Assembly (NCBI GenBank): GCA_052118425.1 | Contig: JBQKHF010000008.1 | Reading direction: 5' to 3' (one strand) | Source: Roseburia_C sp900315735 | Lineage (GTDB): Bacteria > Bacillota > Clostridia > Lachnospirales > Lachnospiraceae | DNA: 64,000 bases | Shown: positions 18,170 through 28,237 of the stretch, one piece after another | Layout of the letters: every line of letters begins with the position of its first letter | Position numbering within the stretch: the stretch's first letter is position 1 | Notes under the pieces: model-generated | Seen by the model: the letters and a program-made list of their open reading frames with translations, nothing else | Told to the model about the DNA's origin: nothing | The model's database searches: none | Made by a program: the position numbers and the translations under genes

Positions 18170-21001
18170 ATGTTACGTTTTGTCTTTTGTAAAATAAAGA
18201 ATAAAAAAGGACTGAATTTGTGCCTGCTCCTTGGAATTACATTATTTATTGCATTGTTTGTCTGTCATCCGATGTTTGAACGTGGTGCCGGAAACCAGGT
18301 ATTAAGAACCGGGTTTGAAACTTATGCAAAGGAACAGGAAACATTTCCGGCAGTTATGAACCGCAGTGGCAGCTATTCTTCGAAAGATTATAGTTCTGCA
18401 AAGAAAGTAATGGATAAACTTGTGGCATATGAGAAAAAATGGACCGAATATGTGGCAGTCGATACGGTGGCATCGGAGCAGTATTTAAGTCTTTCCGGCG
18501 GCAAGGCAGATACCAGTCTGGGTGGAACCAATGAATATTTCACCATAGGATATCTGCCGGAGTTATCGGAATATACAGACATTACATATGGACAGAGCTT
18601 AGACAGCGGAAATGAGGAAGAAGCGAAGGACTGCTATCCCTGCCTTGTCAGTGAAGAGACGATGGATGCCTATGGACTGGTGACAGGAGAAGTGCTTCAT
18701 ATGAAGCTGCAGGGCGAGGCAGAATCCTATGAGGCAGATTTTAAGGTGACGGGAATCATACGGGAAAAGGATATCAATGACAGTTTCTGGTATCATACTC
18801 TCGGTGATTTGGGAAATACCTTATTTGTATCGGAGAATACTTTTGATGCGATGATAGAATCTTTCGGACAGGATGAAATCAGTTATGAAGAGAATCTGAT
18901 GTTAGATTACCGGCAGATAGATGCGAAGCATGCAGCAGAATATGCAGATTATATGCAGCAGTTCCGGACATCAGATACAAAATATCAGGATAATATGGCG
19001 GATACCTTAGCTTCCTTTTTTACAAAACAGCGGACGATACAGCAGATGCTGTGGGCATTGGAATTGCCATGCATTGTACTGCTGCTGCTATTTATCTATA
19101 TGGTATCATCTCAGATATTTTCTTTGGAAGAAGGAGAGATTGCAGTACTTCGGAGCCGTGGTGCGACAAAACTGCAGGTGGGCATGATTTATCTGCTGCA
19201 GTCCTCTTTTCTGGCATTGCTGGGTGCAGCACTTGGTCTTGCATTGGGTTATGGAATGTGTAAAGGTGCAGCATCTACGGATGGTTTCTTAAAATTCAGT
19301 AGGAAGAATGTAAGCATGTATACCTTAAATGGCGGAATGTTTTTCTATGCCATGCTGGCGGCAGTTATTATAATCCTGTTTCTGACGATACCGGCACTGA
19401 GGCGGACAAAATACACCATTGTAAATGAGCGTACGGCAAAAAACAATATTGTGAAAAATCCCTTCTGGAAAAAATGTTATCTGGATGTTCTTTTGCTGCT
19501 TTTATCCGGGTATCTGCTTTATAATTATAACCGGCAGAAAGAGAGCCTTGCATTGGAAATGATTGCCGGAAATGGAATGGACCCGGTAATTCTTTTAAAT
19601 ACTTCCGTGTTTATACTGGCAGCAGGATTATTGTTTATACGCCTTTTTTATTACCTTATACTTGCTTTGGATAAAGTTTTGAAAAAGAGATTTCGTCCCG
19701 CCGGATATGCGGCATTTTTACAGCTAAAGAGAACCTGGTATCAATCGGGATTTTTAGCGGTGTTTCTGATTATGACCATAGCCAGTGGAATCTTTGATGC
19801 GAATATGGCACGGACCATGAATCAGAATATGGAAGAGCGGATTGCATATGGCATCGGAGCAGATGCAGTGCTGGAAGAAAATTTCCGGCTGCAGATTTCA
19901 AAACTGGAAGGGAAGGAAACCAACTGGAAATACCTGGAACCGGATTTTGGAAGATATGAAGCTTTAATCAAAGAAAATATCTGCGAAAATGCCACAAGGG
20001 TACTGGTAGATGAAAAGACGGATATTAAAGCAGGAAACGGAACAGTTTTGGGTGGAAAACTTATGGCAATCCATACAAAAGAATTCGGAGAAACCGCACG
20101 GCTTAAGGATGGTGTCAACAAAGAACATTGGTTTTATGCACTGAATGCACTGGCAGAAGAACCGGATGGCGTTATGATTTCTTCGAATCTCGCGGATAAA
20201 TTAAAGTTAAAGGTGGGAGATACATTAAGTTATACAAGGTATCTTCCGGCAGAGATTGGTGAAGATACCTTGGGCAGCAGGCAGGCAAAGGTCTGTGCAA
20301 TCATAGACTGTTTTCCGGGCTATGAAAGATATACTTATGAAAAGGATGAAGAAGGCAATCTTACGGAACAGGAACAGTATCTTCTGGTGGCAAATTATGC
20401 TACCGTTATCAGTGCTTTTGGTCAGACACCCTATCAGGTGTGGATGAAGCTTGCGGATGATGTGAAGGATACAACACTCACGGAAAGTCTTGCGGCAGCG
20501 GACATTCAGCCAAAACATATTATCTTATTGCAGGAGCAGCTTGCAGACAACCGCAATTCAGCCATGGTGCAGGTGACAAATGGGATGTTTACATTGAGCT
20601 TTATTTTATCCTTGGTAATATGCTCGGTAGGATTTCTGTTGTACTGGATGATGACTTTGAAAAAACGGGAATTACTGTTTGGCGTTTATCGTGCCATGGG
20701 AATGCGGATGGGAGAAGTCCGGCAGATGATTTTAACAGAACAGCTTTTTACTTCGGCAGGACCGGTACTGGCAGGTGGCGAAATCGGTGCAGTGGCAACG
20801 CTTTTCTTTGTCCGTCTGCTTATGGTGGTCTATCTGCCACAAAAACATAATCTTGCCATAGAAATCTATATTTACCCGGCAGACCTGGTAAAACTTATGG
20901 CAGTGCTTATAGCGGTGATGCTTCTCTGTTATTTTATCATCCGCAAAATATTGCGGAGCATGAAAATTGCAAAGGCACTTCGGTTAGGGGAGGACAGCTG
21001 A
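18170..21001 (+). CDS. ABC exporter permease with two FtsX-type domains
   Basis: At 943 residues it contains a full pair of FtsX/MacB-type domains. TM1 is near residues 15-33, then an extracellular domain, TM2-4 (about 290-415), two central TM helices, TM (about 525-545), a second extracellular domain, and three last TM helices. Cytoplasmic loops such as EGEIAVLRSRGATKLQVGM and KKRELLFGVYRAMGMRMGEVRQM are the conserved FtsX ATPase-contact segments. The next gene, an ATPase, overlaps its stop by one base. This layout suits export of a peptide or lipid-like compound, or envelope stress defence. The substrate is unknown. Confidence 0.88.
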   Translation: MLRFVFCKIKNKKGLNLCLLLGITLFIALFVCHPMFERGAGNQVLRTGFETYAKEQETFPAVMNRSGSYSSKDYSSAKKVMDKLVAYEKKWTEYVAVDTVASEQYLSLSGGKADTSLGGTNEYFTIGYLPELSEYTDITYGQSLDSGNEEEAKDCYPCLVSEETMDAYGLVTGEVLHMKLQGEAESYEADFKVTGIIREKDINDSFWYHTLGDLGNTLFVSENTFDAMIESFGQDEISYEENLMLDYRQIDAKHAAEYADYMQQFRTSDTKYQDNMADTLASFFTKQRTIQQMLWALELPCIVLLLLFIYMVSSQIFSLEEGEIAVLRSRGATKLQVGMIYLLQSSFLALLGAALGLALGYGMCKGAASTDGFLKFSRKNVSMYTLNGGMFFYAMLAAVIIILFLTIPALRRTKYTIVNERTAKNNIVKNPFWKKCYLDVLLLLLSGYLLYNYNRQKESLALEMIAGNGMDPVILLNTSVFILAAGLLFIRLFYYLILALDKVLKKRFRPAGYAAFLQLKRTWYQSGFLAVFLIMTIASGIFDANMARTMNQNMEERIAYGIGADAVLEENFRLQISKLEGKETNWKYLEPDFGRYEALIKENICENATRVLVDEKTDIKAGNGTVLGGKLMAIHTKEFGETARLKDGVNKEHWFYALNALAEEPDGVMISSNLADKLKLKVGDTLSYTRYLPAEIGEDTLGSRQAKVCAIIDCFPGYERYTYEKDEEGNLTEQEQYLLVANYATVISAFGQTPYQVWMKLADDVKDTTLTESLAAADIQPKHIILLQEQLADNRNSAMVQVTNGMFTLSFILSLVICSVGFLLYWMMTLKKRELLFGVYRAMGMRMGEVRQMILTEQLFTSAGPVLAGGEIGAVATLFFVRLLMVVYLPQKHNLAIEIYIYPADLVKLMAVLIAVMLLCYFIIRKILRSMKIAKALRLGEDS

Positions 21002-21747
21002 TGGAACAGAAAATAGCAATACAGACAGAAGGAATAAAACGGTACTTTCCCTCCGGGGATGGAAATATTGTCCGGGCATTAGATGGCGTCTCCATGGAGA
21101 TTCCAAGCGGCAGCCTTACTGTTTTAAAGGGGCGTTCCGGCTCCGGTAAGACAACACTTCTTAACATTTTAAGTGCTCTGGATGTACCAACGGAAGGAAG
21201 CGTGGAATTCTTTGGAAAAGATTTAAAGCATTTAAAGGACAGGGAACGGGAGGATTTACGGCGTTACCAGATGGGATTTGTCTTTCAGTCCGTGGCACTG
21301 ATTCCTGTGATGACCGCTTATGAAAATGTGGAATTTGCTCTGCGGTTATCTAAGGATAGAAAGCCGGGTGTTGAAGAACGGCAAGCTAAGAAAGCGCGGA
21401 AGAATAAGGAAAAATCGAAGAATAAAGAGGAACAGAAGCAGCGTGTAACAGAAATCTTAGAGCGGGTTGGACTGAAAGAGAGGATTTATCATATGCCTTA
21501 TCAGTTATCCGGCGGTGAACAGCAGCGGGTGGCGATTGCCCGGGCAGTTGCCCACAGACCACAGGTAATCTTTGCAGATGAACCAACCGGTGCACTGGAT
21601 ACGGCATCGGGGCTTGCAGTCATGAAGCTTTTCCGGGAACTGGTAGAGCAGGAGCATATCACTGTGGTAATGACCACCCATGACCCGAATTTGATGGAGC
21701 TTGGTGATTTCGTCTATGAATTAAAGGATGGGAGGCTGGTAAAATGA
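21001..21747 (+). CDS. ABC transporter ATP-binding protein (MacB/LolD type), first of two
   Basis: Powers the adjacent permease. Walker A is GRSGSGKTT (about residues 42-50), the signature is LSGGEQQR, Walker B is VIFADEPTGALD and the switch His is in TTHD. A charged insert (about residues 125-150, many Lys/Glu/Arg) lies between Q-loop and signature and is absent from the second ATPase. The stop overlaps the next start (ATGA). Confidence 0.92.
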   Translation: MEQKIAIQTEGIKRYFPSGDGNIVRALDGVSMEIPSGSLTVLKGRSGSGKTTLLNILSALDVPTEGSVEFFGKDLKHLKDREREDLRRYQMGFVFQSVALIPVMTAYENVEFALRLSKDRKPGVEERQAKKARKNKEKSKNKEEQKQRVTEILERVGLKERIYHMPYQLSGGEQQRVAIARAVAHRPQVIFADEPTGALDTASGLAVMKLFRELVEQEHITVVMTTHDPNLMELGDFVYELKDGRLVK

Positions 21748-22613
21748 TACAGTGTGACAGCCTGGTAAAGATATATGAGATGGAACAGCATAAGGTCATG
21801 GCATTAGAAGGACTGGATCTTACGATAGAAGATGGGGAAATGATGGCAATTATCGGCAAATCCGGCAGTGGAAAGTCCACATTGCTGAATATCATCGGAG
21901 GACTGGAAACACCCACAGCAGGAATCCTTATGGTAGATGGAAAAGACTTATCTGCCTATACGGAAAAGGAGCTGGTCCGGTACCGCCGTGATACGGTGGG
22001 TTTTGTCTGGCAGAAGAGTGCAAGAAATCTTTTTTCCTATCTTACAGCACTGGAAAATATCGAAGCGCCCATGCAGTTTTATCCGGGAACATCCGCCCGG
22101 GAGAAGCGGAAACGTGCCAGAGATTTATTAAAGGCAGTCGGCATGGAAGCGCATGCAGATAAGTTTCCGTCCCAGCTATCCGGTGGGGAACAGCAGCGGA
22201 TTGCAATTGCCGTTGCATTATCCAATCAGCCGTCGATTCTTCTGGCGGATGAACCTACCGGCGCAGTAGATACGAAAACGGCGAATCAGATATTTGAACT
22301 TTTCCGGAAACTGAACCGGGAGTTTGGGATTACCATTATCATTGTAACCCATGATATGGCATTGGCAGATAAGGTGGAACGGACGGTACTGATTTCCGAT
22401 GGCAAAATCAGCACGGAAAAAATCAGGAAAACATCTGCGGAAGAACTGCAGCGTCTTGCAAGTGCGGCAGAATTTACCCATGAAGAATATTCCGTTTTAG
22501 ACAAGGCGCACCGGCTGCAGCTTACCGAGGAAATGATGGAAGCTGCAGGCATCGATTCCAATAAGGTGCGGATTGAGGTGCAGGATGGTAAAATTATGAT
22601 TCAAAAAGAATAA
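21744..22613 (+). CDS. ABC transporter ATP-binding protein (MacB/LolD type), second of two
   Basis: Walker A is GKSGSGKST, the signature is LSGGEQQR, Walker B is ILLADEPTGAVD and the switch His is in VTHD. A C-terminal extension of about 55 residues follows the ATPase core. Two different ATPases beside a single two-domain permease suggest a heteromeric transporter with one ATPase per FtsX half. This is the last gene of the operon. Confidence 0.92.
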   Translation: MIQCDSLVKIYEMEQHKVMALEGLDLTIEDGEMMAIIGKSGSGKSTLLNIIGGLETPTAGILMVDGKDLSAYTEKELVRYRRDTVGFVWQKSARNLFSYLTALENIEAPMQFYPGTSAREKRKRARDLLKAVGMEAHADKFPSQLSGGEQQRIAIAVALSNQPSILLADEPTGAVDTKTANQIFELFRKLNREFGITIIIVTHDMALADKVERTVLISDGKISTEKIRKTSAEELQRLASAAEFTHEEYSVLDKAHRLQLTEEMMEAAGIDSNKVRIEVQDGKIMIQKE

Positions 22614-22625
22614 ACCCGTATGGTA

Positions 22626-22656
22626 TAAAAAGCATTTAAGAAGTAAGAAAATGCTT
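22626..22656 (-). terminator. Terminator of the alpha/beta hydrolase gene
   Basis: On the minus strand AAGCATTT pairs with AAATGCTT and runs into TTTTT. The hydrolase stop codon at 22636-22638 lies inside the hairpin. It may also end the convergent export operon. Confidence 0.6.
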
Positions 22657-23214
22657 CGTTTCCTCCATAACATTGCGAAGCGTTTTGATATTACCAAGTG
22701 TATCCTTCGTTTCTAAAGAGTGATTGGCATCCGGATAGAGAAAAAGAGGAATCTTTTGTTCTCTGCTGATGCCGGTCACCTTTTCTATATTGCTCCACGG
22801 GTCGGAAGTACCGATGAAAGCAATGGCATTCTGCGGGTGGAAATCATAGGTTTCACATAAAGGTGTATAGAGAATCTGGCGGCAGGAAATATGCTCGTTT
22901 TGTGCATAAGCGGACGCAATAATGGTACCGATGCTTTTGGATACAAAGAGAATTTCATCATATTCAGACCAGTTTACGGAAGAAAGCTGTTTGGCAGCCT
23001 GCTCATAAAGATAAGAAAAAGCCTGCTGCATTTTCTCTTTATCACCCCGGATATTTCCTGTGATGTTGCTGCCGGAAAGGGAGTAATCCAGTGTGAGAAT
23101 GGTTTCATAGCCGGTTTCCCCTGCCAGCTTGCGGCTATAATAGAGCAGAGGCTTGTCACAGTGATAGCCGATGCCCGGAAAAAAGATTGCTAATTTATTC
23201 ATGGATTGGTTCAT
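22636..23214 (-). CDS. Small alpha/beta-hydrolase-like protein
   Basis: 192 residues, with a nucleophile-elbow-like sequence SKSIGT in place of the usual GxSxG, Asp in GTSDPW and His in PDANHS, in the order Ser-Asp-His of an alpha/beta hydrolase. There is no signal peptide. ATG at 23214 is chosen because GAAAGGA precedes it; the longer open frame upstream has no ribosome site. It points against its neighbours and is a separate unit. The substrate is unknown. Confidence 0.75.
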   Translation of the reverse strand: MNQSMNKLAIFFPGIGYHCDKPLLYYSRKLAGETGYETILTLDYSLSGSNITGNIRGDKEKMQQAFSYLYEQAAKQLSSVNWSEYDEILFVSKSIGTIIASAYAQNEHISCRQILYTPLCETYDFHPQNAIAFIGTSDPWSNIEKVTGISREQKIPLFLYPDANHSLETKDTLGNIKTLRNVMEETKHFLTS

Positions 23215-23352
23215 AAATATCCTTTCTGTTGAAAAAATGCTGCTTTTGCAGAATTTAAAGTGTTCGTAGTTTACTGGAAAATATAGTAGCACAATAAAAA
23301 GAAAAATGATATCGAAAAAGTGCGAAAACTCCATTAAAAACAGGAACAAACA

Positions 23353-23382
23353 TTGACAATTAAGGGACACAGGGACTATACT
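23353..23382 (+). promoter_or_regulatory. SigA-type promoter of the GGDEF protein gene
   Basis: TTGACA at 23353-23358, an 18-base spacer and TATACT at 23377-23382. It leaves a leader of about 110 bases before the ATG at 23502, which has GAGGGG upstream. Confidence 0.7.
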
Positions 23383-23501
23383 ATAATATATTTTTATGAA
23401 TACTAGAGGGCTTACAACAGAAAGAGAAAGGAAGGTATATGATAACAGGGAATTATCATATATTTTCAGAGTCTTTTTGAATATTTCTGAGGGGGAAACA
23501 G

Positions 23502-26500
23502 ATGATTCAAAAATATTATAACAGTATTCTGGAACAGGTTTTTGCACAGATTGGGAAAAAAGAACATAACATTGTTTTGGCAAAATACAGCAATGATTTT
23601 CCTTTGAAGCAGTTGGAAATATCAGAGCAGGTAACAAATAATAAAGAGGTTCATTTTGCAACTCATGAATTCCGGGCAGAGAAATTATCAGGAGCATATG
23701 AGCCTTTTCTGGATTTGATATTAGAACTTTTCGACCAGCAGAAGGAGATTACATTTGATGAATTTTTGGACAAGTGTAATGTCTATTCCCTGCAGCGTCC
23801 GATCATTACTTCTTATCGTGAAACAGGAAAATGTGTGAGAAAAGAAGGTTTATTATACAATGAAACCGATTATGAGCGAGGACGGATGCGGGATGCCATT
23901 GTGGCAATGCTGATTGAGATTTCAAAGACCCAGCCGTTTATGCTTTTGATTAACCGCGTTCAGTTTGCAGGCAAGAGCACGATAGAGTTAATTTATGAGC
24001 TCCTGAAAGCGGAACATACTGAGAATATCGGTATCGTTCTCGGCATGAATGAACAGCAGCGTCTGCCGGAATATATACTGCCAAGCTGGGAGAGCGTGAC
24101 TGAGGAATTAGACAATAATGTAGCGGTGTTCCGGATTGGAAATGCTGGAGAATTTGCGGAACAGAAGGATACAGACATTACTGCGGAAAGTATTGTGGAT
24201 GACATCAAGACATTGCAGAATCTTGTCTTTTTCATGGATTTTGAGCATGCATTATTTTATCTGGAGAAATTAGACCGCAGAATCAAGTTCGAGAATTTTA
24301 CAGCATCCGATGAAGTGAAATACGAAATCTGGCAGTTCTATGCATATATTTCGGTGTATATGAGAGATTTGCCCAAAGCACTGGAAATGAGTGAGAGTAT
24401 TTTACAGCTGGCAGAGAAGAAAAAGAGCCGCAGAATGCGCTTTTATGCATATTACATCCGCTCTGTAATTTATATGTATCAGTCAAAACTGCAGGAATCG
24501 ATTGAAAGTGCAGGCATTGCAAAAAATATTGCAATAGAAGGAAACATGGAGCGTGCCCAGTTTGAAGCTGAGCTGGTAGAAATACAGGCAAAGATGGCAG
24601 GCTGGAATAATATTTTCTTCTGTGCACAGAATGTAGAAGTCAGCGATGCCATGATTGAAAAATTAATGAAATATAATTACCGGAATCATCTGGCATATAT
24701 TTATGTATATGCTTATGATAATAAGCCGGAGATTGTGGCAAAGGCATATTATTCAGAATCCCAGTTGATTTATTTCAGCAAGGGAATCAAGCTGGCAACA
24801 GAGATTGGCAATACACAGCTTATCTACAATGCATATCAGAAGAATATTATGCTGGCGTCTACCAATGGTATGTATCCGATTGCTTTACTGTATTCTGTAA
24901 GAACTTTCGAAGCGCTGGATAATAAACATTCCGTGGAATGCGGACGTATTTTCTCCGGAATCGGTTATACCTTAACTGCATTGAATCAGAATGACCTTGC
25001 AAAGCGTTATTTCCAGAAAGCAGTTGAAATTTTATACGATCTGGAATTACCGGAGGATATTGCAGAAGTATATTACAATATGGCAATTAACTGTATTGCG
25101 GCGGAAGAATTCAAGGAAGCAAACGAATATCTGATGCGTTGTATGAAGACGATTGAACGTCTGCATTTAAACAGTCTTCGTGTCTGCAATTTAAGTAAAT
25201 TATATGGATTGCTGGCACTGTGTAACCAGAAGCTTGGTAACCGCTTCAACTGTGAGCAGTACCTTAACAACTGTAAGCAGTTCTTAAATTATATTATTGA
25301 AAAAGAAAAGATTCAGAATGACGTAGGAATCATTCACGACTATGCACGTTGTGATGATGATATGTTCCTGTATCATTTTTCAATGGCATTACTTGAGATT
25401 GATTCCGGTAATGATGCCGCAGCGTTTGAAGATTTAAACTGTGCGGAGACACATCTGGTACGAACCGAAGGAAACCAGTTCTTCTGTTATCCGCTGTTCC
25501 GTAAGGACAGAATCCGTTTTTATGAGCAGACCGGAAGAATGGAACTTAAGAACAATGAAGAAGCAATTTTGAAACAATATCTTGAAGATAATTCCCATTC
25601 ACTTACGGATGAGGAAATCAAGGTATTGGAGCCATTGGAGCAGTACTTATTAGAAGAACCGCTTCATGTGGTATCTTCCCAGGAAATGGAAGCACAGCTG
25701 AAGCAGGAAAGCATTAACCGTGCTTATAAACAGGAGCGTCGTCAGATGGATTTCTTATCCACATGGCAGAAGACAATTGACGTATCAAATGTATCGGCTG
25801 CGGTAATGGTAGAGAATGTTATGCGGACATTCCTGTATCACTTTAACTTAGACCGGGCATTATATATACAGTATCATGGCAGAAAACCAACGGTACTATA
25901 TGATAATACAGAAGCCAACCTTTCCGTGAAAGAACAGAAGTATTTAAAAGAAGTATTTGAGAAGGCACAGAGGGGCTTTGTTGTATCGAAAATCAGCAGT
26001 AACTATTCGGAACATCTGAATGTTATCAAACTGTTCGATGAAGATAATGTATGTTCTCTTGTTGCTATTCCATTTTTTGATAATGGAAAAGTAACCAGTA
26101 TCATGATTGCATACATATTGATGAAGGATAACTGGCATTCTTCCGTCAGCAGATATATGCTGGATGAGAGCGATATGCGAATCTATGAGCTTTTGTTCCG
26201 GGAAGTATTGTATGCATTGAATCGTCTCTATGCTTATGAGAAACTGTATGAGATGAATTCTGCATTGTACAAATCAGCGGTAACAGACCAGCTGACAGGA
26301 ATCCTCAATCGAAAGGGATTCTATCAGAACATTGAGGATATTATTGGCAAGATTAAAAAAGGCCGTATGAAACATGATTTTGGAATCATGTTTATTGATC
26401 TGGATAATTTCAAAGGATACAATGATACCTTTGGACATGATGTGGGAGATTTACTGCTTAAGTCCATGGCAAATATCTTCAGTAAGGTCTGCAAGGACAA

Positions 26501-26825
26501 GGGTTTTGTGACACGTTTCGGTGGGGATGAATTTATTATTTTCCTCTACACCGGAGAACGCAAAGTTTTAGAAGATACCGCAAAGGCTATCTATAAAGAG
26601 ATTAAGAAACAGGATGGGTTCAAGGAACTGATTGCAAAAGAAATCGGACAGCCGGTTGAGATTGATGATAAGAAATTACTTTCCTGCTCTATCGGTATTA
26701 TTTCTTCCAGTCAGGTGAAGAAGGCAGAAGACATTGATGAAATGATTAAAGAAGCAGATGACCTTCTGTATGCAGTAAAAGCAGAATCCAAGGGAAACTA
26801 TAAGTTCTTTGAAGAACAGGATTAG
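23502..26825 (+). CDS. Large TPR/GAF diguanylate cyclase
   Basis: 1107 cytoplasmic residues. The N-terminal region (about 1-220) resembles the ATPase part of STAND-type regulators but has no Walker A. About 250-700 is alpha-helical and TPR-like. About 750-900 looks like a GAF sensor, and the C-terminus (about 930-1105) is a GGDEF domain with RFGGDEF near residue 1005 intact, so it should make c-di-GMP. No RxxD inhibitory site is seen at the usual place. Together with the EAL and HD-GYP proteins nearby it suggests active c-di-GMP control in this organism. Confidence 0.87.
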   Translation: MIQKYYNSILEQVFAQIGKKEHNIVLAKYSNDFPLKQLEISEQVTNNKEVHFATHEFRAEKLSGAYEPFLDLILELFDQQKEITFDEFLDKCNVYSLQRPIITSYRETGKCVRKEGLLYNETDYERGRMRDAIVAMLIEISKTQPFMLLINRVQFAGKSTIELIYELLKAEHTENIGIVLGMNEQQRLPEYILPSWESVTEELDNNVAVFRIGNAGEFAEQKDTDITAESIVDDIKTLQNLVFFMDFEHALFYLEKLDRRIKFENFTASDEVKYEIWQFYAYISVYMRDLPKALEMSESILQLAEKKKSRRMRFYAYYIRSVIYMYQSKLQESIESAGIAKNIAIEGNMERAQFEAELVEIQAKMAGWNNIFFCAQNVEVSDAMIEKLMKYNYRNHLAYIYVYAYDNKPEIVAKAYYSESQLIYFSKGIKLATEIGNTQLIYNAYQKNIMLASTNGMYPIALLYSVRTFEALDNKHSVECGRIFSGIGYTLTALNQNDLAKRYFQKAVEILYDLELPEDIAEVYYNMAINCIAAEEFKEANEYLMRCMKTIERLHLNSLRVCNLSKLYGLLALCNQKLGNRFNCEQYLNNCKQFLNYIIEKEKIQNDVGIIHDYARCDDDMFLYHFSMALLEIDSGNDAAAFEDLNCAETHLVRTEGNQFFCYPLFRKDRIRFYEQTGRMELKNNEEAILKQYLEDNSHSLTDEEIKVLEPLEQYLLEEPLHVVSSQEMEAQLKQESINRAYKQERRQMDFLSTWQKTIDVSNVSAAVMVENVMRTFLYHFNLDRALYIQYHGRKPTVLYDNTEANLSVKEQKYLKEVFEKAQRGFVVSKISSNYSEHLNVIKLFDEDNVCSLVAIPFFDNGKVTSIMIAYILMKDNWHSSVSRYMLDESDMRIYELLFREVLYALNRLYAYEKLYEMNSALYKSAVTDQLTGILNRKGFYQNIEDIIGKIKKGRMKHDFGIMFIDLDNFKGYNDTFGHDVGDLLLKSMANIFSKVCKDKGFVTRFGGDEFIIFLYTGERKVLEDTAKAIYKEIKKQDGFKELIAKEIGQPVEIDDKKLLSCSIGIISSSQVKKAEDIDEMIKEADDLLYAVKAESKGNYKFFEEQD

Positions 26826-26852
26826 AATCAAGGCAAAGGAAACAGGAAACGT

Positions 26853-28187
26853 ATGGTAATGAAACTTCCAGAGCATGTAAAGTTCATAATTGAAAAGCTG
26901 CAGGAAGCAGGCTTTGAAGGATATGCAGTAGGAGGGTGTGTCAGAGACACCCTCCTTCAGCGTGTGCCTCAGGACTGGGATATTACCACCTCTGCCCATC
27001 CGGAAGAAGTAAAGAAAATTTTTGAACGTACCATTGATACCGGAATTGAGCATGGGACAGTAACCGTATTGCTGGATAAAGCAGGGTATGAGGTAACAAC
27101 TTACCGGATTGATGGTGAATATGAGGACGCCAGACATCCCAAGGAAGTAACTTATACGGACAATCTTCTGGAAGATTTAAAACGTCGGGATTTTACGATT
27201 AATGCTATGGCATATAATGAGCAGCGGGGGCTGGTGGATGCCTTTGATGGAGCAGGAGATTTAAAACGCGGCATTATCCGCTGTGTGGGAGAACCGAAGG
27301 AGCGGTTTGGAGAAGATGCCCTCCGGATGCTTCGGGCAGTGCGGTTTGCGGCACAGCTTGGATTCGATATTGAAGAAAAGACAGTAGAAGCGATTCAGGA
27401 ACTTGCACCGACGTTAAAAAAGGTCAGTGCAGAGCGCATTCAGGTAGAACTGGTTAAGCTTCTGACTTCCGCCCATCCGGAGGAGATGCGTACCGTATAT
27501 ACAACAGGAATTGCAGATGTAGTGCTGCCGGAATTCTCGGTGATGATGCGCACACCACAGAACAATCCCCATCACTGTTATACAGTAGGAGAGCATACCA
27601 TTGAAGTGTTAAAAGGTGTGGAAGCAGACAAAGTGCTACGGCTTGCAGCATTATTTCATGATGTGGCAAAACCGGACTGCCGCAGTACAGATGAAGATGG
27701 AATTGACCATTTCTACGAGCATCCGCAGGTGGGAGCGAAGAAGACAAAGACAATTTTACGCAGATTAAAATTCGACAATGCAACCATTGATATGGTCTGC
27801 CGGCTGGTGGCAATTCATGATATTAACCCGGCACTGACACCGAAGTCCGTGCGAAAAGTGATACAGAAGGCTGGTTTAGAGTGCTATCCGATTATATTTG
27901 CATTAAAGAAAGCAGACATTTTAGCCCAGAGTGAATATCAGAGGACAGAGAAGCTTCATGCATTGGAAGAATATCATAAGATTTATGATAAAATAATGGA
28001 AGATGCAGACTGTCTGACATTAAAAGACCTTGCCATTAACGGACGGGATTTAATGGAACTTGGCGTGAAGCCGGGCCCGCAGATAGGAAGCATTTTGACA
28101 AAGCTTTTGGACGTGGTAATCGAAGAACCGGAAAAGAATACAAAAGAATATCTGACAGGTTATACTTTAAAGAACCTCTTCATATGA
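26853..28187 (+). CDS. cca: CCA-adding tRNA nucleotidyltransferase with HD domain
   Basis: Adds or repairs the 3' CCA end of tRNAs. The class II polymerase head has GGCVRD (about residues 27-32) and QDWDITT with the metal-binding Asp pair; RRDFTINAMAY and RFGEDALRMLRAVRFAAQ follow. An HD phosphohydrolase domain (LFHDVAKP, about 270) lies in the C-terminal half. AGGAAA precedes ATG 26853; an in-frame ATG two codons later is a possible alternative. The stop overlaps a possible but unlikely start of the next frame. Confidence 0.93.
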   Translation: MVMKLPEHVKFIIEKLQEAGFEGYAVGGCVRDTLLQRVPQDWDITTSAHPEEVKKIFERTIDTGIEHGTVTVLLDKAGYEVTTYRIDGEYEDARHPKEVTYTDNLLEDLKRRDFTINAMAYNEQRGLVDAFDGAGDLKRGIIRCVGEPKERFGEDALRMLRAVRFAAQLGFDIEEKTVEAIQELAPTLKKVSAERIQVELVKLLTSAHPEEMRTVYTTGIADVVLPEFSVMMRTPQNNPHHCYTVGEHTIEVLKGVEADKVLRLAALFHDVAKPDCRSTDEDGIDHFYEHPQVGAKKTKTILRRLKFDNATIDMVCRLVAIHDINPALTPKSVRKVIQKAGLECYPIIFALKKADILAQSEYQRTEKLHALEEYHKIYDKIMEDADCLTLKDLAINGRDLMELGVKPGPQIGSILTKLLDVVIEEPEKNTKEYLTGYTLKNLFI

Positions 28188-28237
28188 TAGAAAGACGCAT
28201 AAAGATTTATGCGAATTCGTCGTATGGAGGGGTTTTT

